Source of the DNA: Gracilaria gracilis
Lineage: Eukaryota; Rhodophyta; Florideophyceae; Gracilariales; Gracilariaceae
Reading direction: 5' to 3'
Length of the DNA: 64,000 nucleotides
NCBI GenBank assembly: GCA_030374805.1
Contig: JARGSG010000247.1
Span: forward strand, 62,001 to 126,000
Of the stretch, positions 63,142 to 64,000 are shown in pieces. Both the position numbers and the translations under genes were made by a program. The notes beneath the pieces are model-generated. The model saw nothing but the letters and a program-made list of their open reading frames with translations, was not told the origin of the DNA and searched no databases. Positions within the stretch are counted from its first letter, which is position 1; each line of letters starts with the position of its first letter.

Positions 63142-64000
63142 ATGCGCGTGACGGCGTCAAGGCGGCGGGGCGACCGCGTCGCACCACGCCGTCGGCGACG
63201 ACGCGCAGCTGCGCGCGCTGCGGCCGCGCGTGGCGCGATGTTCGATGACGGCGACGGCCGCGACGACGGCCGTGTCGTGCTGCTGGGGCTGACCGACTGG
63301 CCGTACCGCCAGTTGGCGCTCTACTTTGTGTGCAACCCGCGCCACCTCGCCATCCGCAACTGCCTGCTCAGTGCGCTGGACGCGCGCACATACCACCTGC
63401 TCGTCGTGCACGGCGCCGACGTTTTCCTACACACGCGCCTCTTCTCGCCGCCATCGCCGTCGACGTCGTCGTCGCGGTGGTCGGCGCGCAACGCGGCGGC
63501 GTTTGGATCGGCGCGCTTCGCCAACGTGACGCAGCTCAAATCGCACGTAGTGCTGCACGTATTGCGGCATCGCTACAGCGTGCTGCTGTGCGACGCGGAC
63601 GTGGCGCTGCGGCGCGCGATGCAGCGCGTGATACTGGCGCTGTCGTGCCGCGCGCAGCTGGCCGTGCAGCCGGACGTTCCGGCGTGGCAGCCTCGCACGC
63701 CGCCCAACCACAGCCTCAACTCCGCGCTGTACGTGGCACGCGCAGCACCGAGCACCGTTGCCGCCTTGGAGGCCGTCGTGCGCTGGGCGCACGCTGTGCG
63801 CCGCTCCGAGCAAAAGGCGTTCATCTACGTGCTGTGCGGCGCGTTCAAGGTGCACCGCCTCGGCCCCGGCGGGCGCGTTGGTGCGCGTGGCTGCTTTTAC
63901 ATGTACACGCAGTGGCTAGTCGACATAGAACAAACTGCTACGGTCACCGTTGCGGCGGAAGCGGCACAACACCTCGTGCCCCAGGTCGGAGTACACACGC
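63142..64000 (+). CDS. Nucleotide-diphospho-sugar glycosyltransferase (DxD, PF03407-like), partial at window end
   Basis: The frame is open from ATG 63142 (next in-frame ATG 63238) to the window end, at least 286 codons. It shows FANVTQLKSHVVLHVLRHRY followed by the DxD motif in VLLCDADVALRRA (about 63585-63620), then QPDVPAWQ and NHSLNSALYVARAAPSTVAA, and EQKAFIYVLCGAF. That order matches the plant/algal family of Golgi glycosyltransferases that includes arabinosyl-, xylosyl- and galactosyltransferases for wall polysaccharides. DxD binds the metal and nucleotide sugar. The family is type II membrane bound; here the only candidate anchor (VVVVVVVVLLLLCA, about 63107-63148) is in another frame ending in TGA at 63149, so the N-terminus is either different or frameshifted. 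The donor sugar cannot be told. Confidence 0.7.
   Translation, partial: MRVTASRRRGDRVAPRRRRRRAAARAAAARGAMFDDGDGRDDGRVVLLGLTDWPYRQLALYFVCNPRHLAIRNCLLSALDARTYHLLVVHGADVFLHTRLFSPPSPSTSSSRWSARNAAAFGSARFANVTQLKSHVVLHVLRHRYSVLLCDADVALRRAMQRVILALSCRAQLAVQPDVPAWQPRTPPNHSLNSALYVARAAPSTVAALEAVVRWAHAVRRSEQKAFIYVLCGAFKVHRLGPGGRVGARGCFYMYTQWLVDIEQTATVTVAAEAAQHLVPQVGVHT

Noticed and set aside
1-64000. RIP-like C-to-T hypermutation as the cause of all stops
   Set aside because: Some stops fit CAG or CGA changes (20695, 29028, 16068), but others (TAA in TAF6 and RPC5, TAG from a probable Lys codon in the flippase) and the many indels do not.
1-64000. CRISPR arrays, operons, ribosome binding sites and bacterial features
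   Set aside because: Gene content and transposons are eukaryotic, and the only regular arrays are the satellite and protein-coding minisatellites.

Overview
This is nuclear DNA of a eukaryote. The host genes include TAF6, UTP20, VPS33, RPC5, a NEO1/ATP9-type flippase, a SNAP-25-like SNARE, an auxilin-type J domain and an ATR-like kinase tail. They are accompanied by LINE, Ty3/gypsy, Ty1/copia and PIF/Harbinger transposons. Host coding regions appear as long stretches without convincing introns. A raffinose-synthase/SIP-family glycosidase, a SHAQKYF-class MYB protein, a CBM41-like starch-binding protein and an Uma2-family protein together suggest an alga. A red alga is my best guess, but that is an inference from gene content and the window does not prove it.

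The dominant feature is decay. Nearly every recognisable host gene carries at least one inactivating lesion: in-frame stops (TAF6, flippase, VPS33, RPC5, UTP20, LRR protein), small indels (TAF6, auxilin, SNAP-25, PIKK, FAS1), deletion junctions (flippase internal deletion, VPS33::BAR-auxilin, auxilin::RPC5, CBM41::UTP20) or transposon insertions. Several of these genes are essential in other eukaryotes, so intact copies presumably exist elsewhere. The window looks like a redundant, neutrally decaying copy of a gene-rich segment: a degenerate duplicate, a dispensable chromosome or a non-recombining haplotype.

Layout: 1.0-1.65 kb, an intact MYB-like ORF behind a TATA box. 1.9-5.1 kb, a raffinose-synthase/SIP pseudogene cut by a 472-bp 5'-truncated LINE with a 12-bp target duplication. 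5.1-6.6 kb (minus), a TAF6 pseudogene. 7.2-12.1 kb (minus), a LINE with ORF1 and endonuclease but no reverse transcriptase. 12.1-14.5 kb, a PIKK tail, a SNAP-25-like pseudogene, a coiled-coil ORF and the start of a CBM41-like gene. 14.55-25.69 kb, a Ty3/gypsy chromovirus with 551-bp LTRs and a large antisense ORF, inserted in the CBM41-like gene. 26.5-29.9 kb, a UTP20 remnant. 32.4-41.6 kb, an LRR-like pseudogene split by a 7,644-bp PIF/Harbinger element that also carries a broken coiled-coil gene and a chaperonin-10 fragment. 41.8-43.8 kb (minus), a broken FAS1 protein and an apparently intact Uma2 protein. 44.2-46.2 kb (minus), a flippase remnant. 46.3-51.0 kb, a chain of VPS33, BAR-auxilin and RPC5 remnants. 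51.0-52.5 kb (minus), unrecognised ORFs. 52.72-59.40 kb, a copia element with an extra zinc-finger ORF whose ATG appears to be created by splicing. 59.4-60.9 kb, an unrecognised broken gene. 60.9-62.2 kb, a 137-bp satellite. 63.1 kb to the end, a partial nucleotide-sugar glycosyltransferase.

The ORFs that still look functional are mostly those of the mobile elements (Harbinger transposase and partner, copia zinc-finger ORF), the MYB-like protein and the Uma2 protein.
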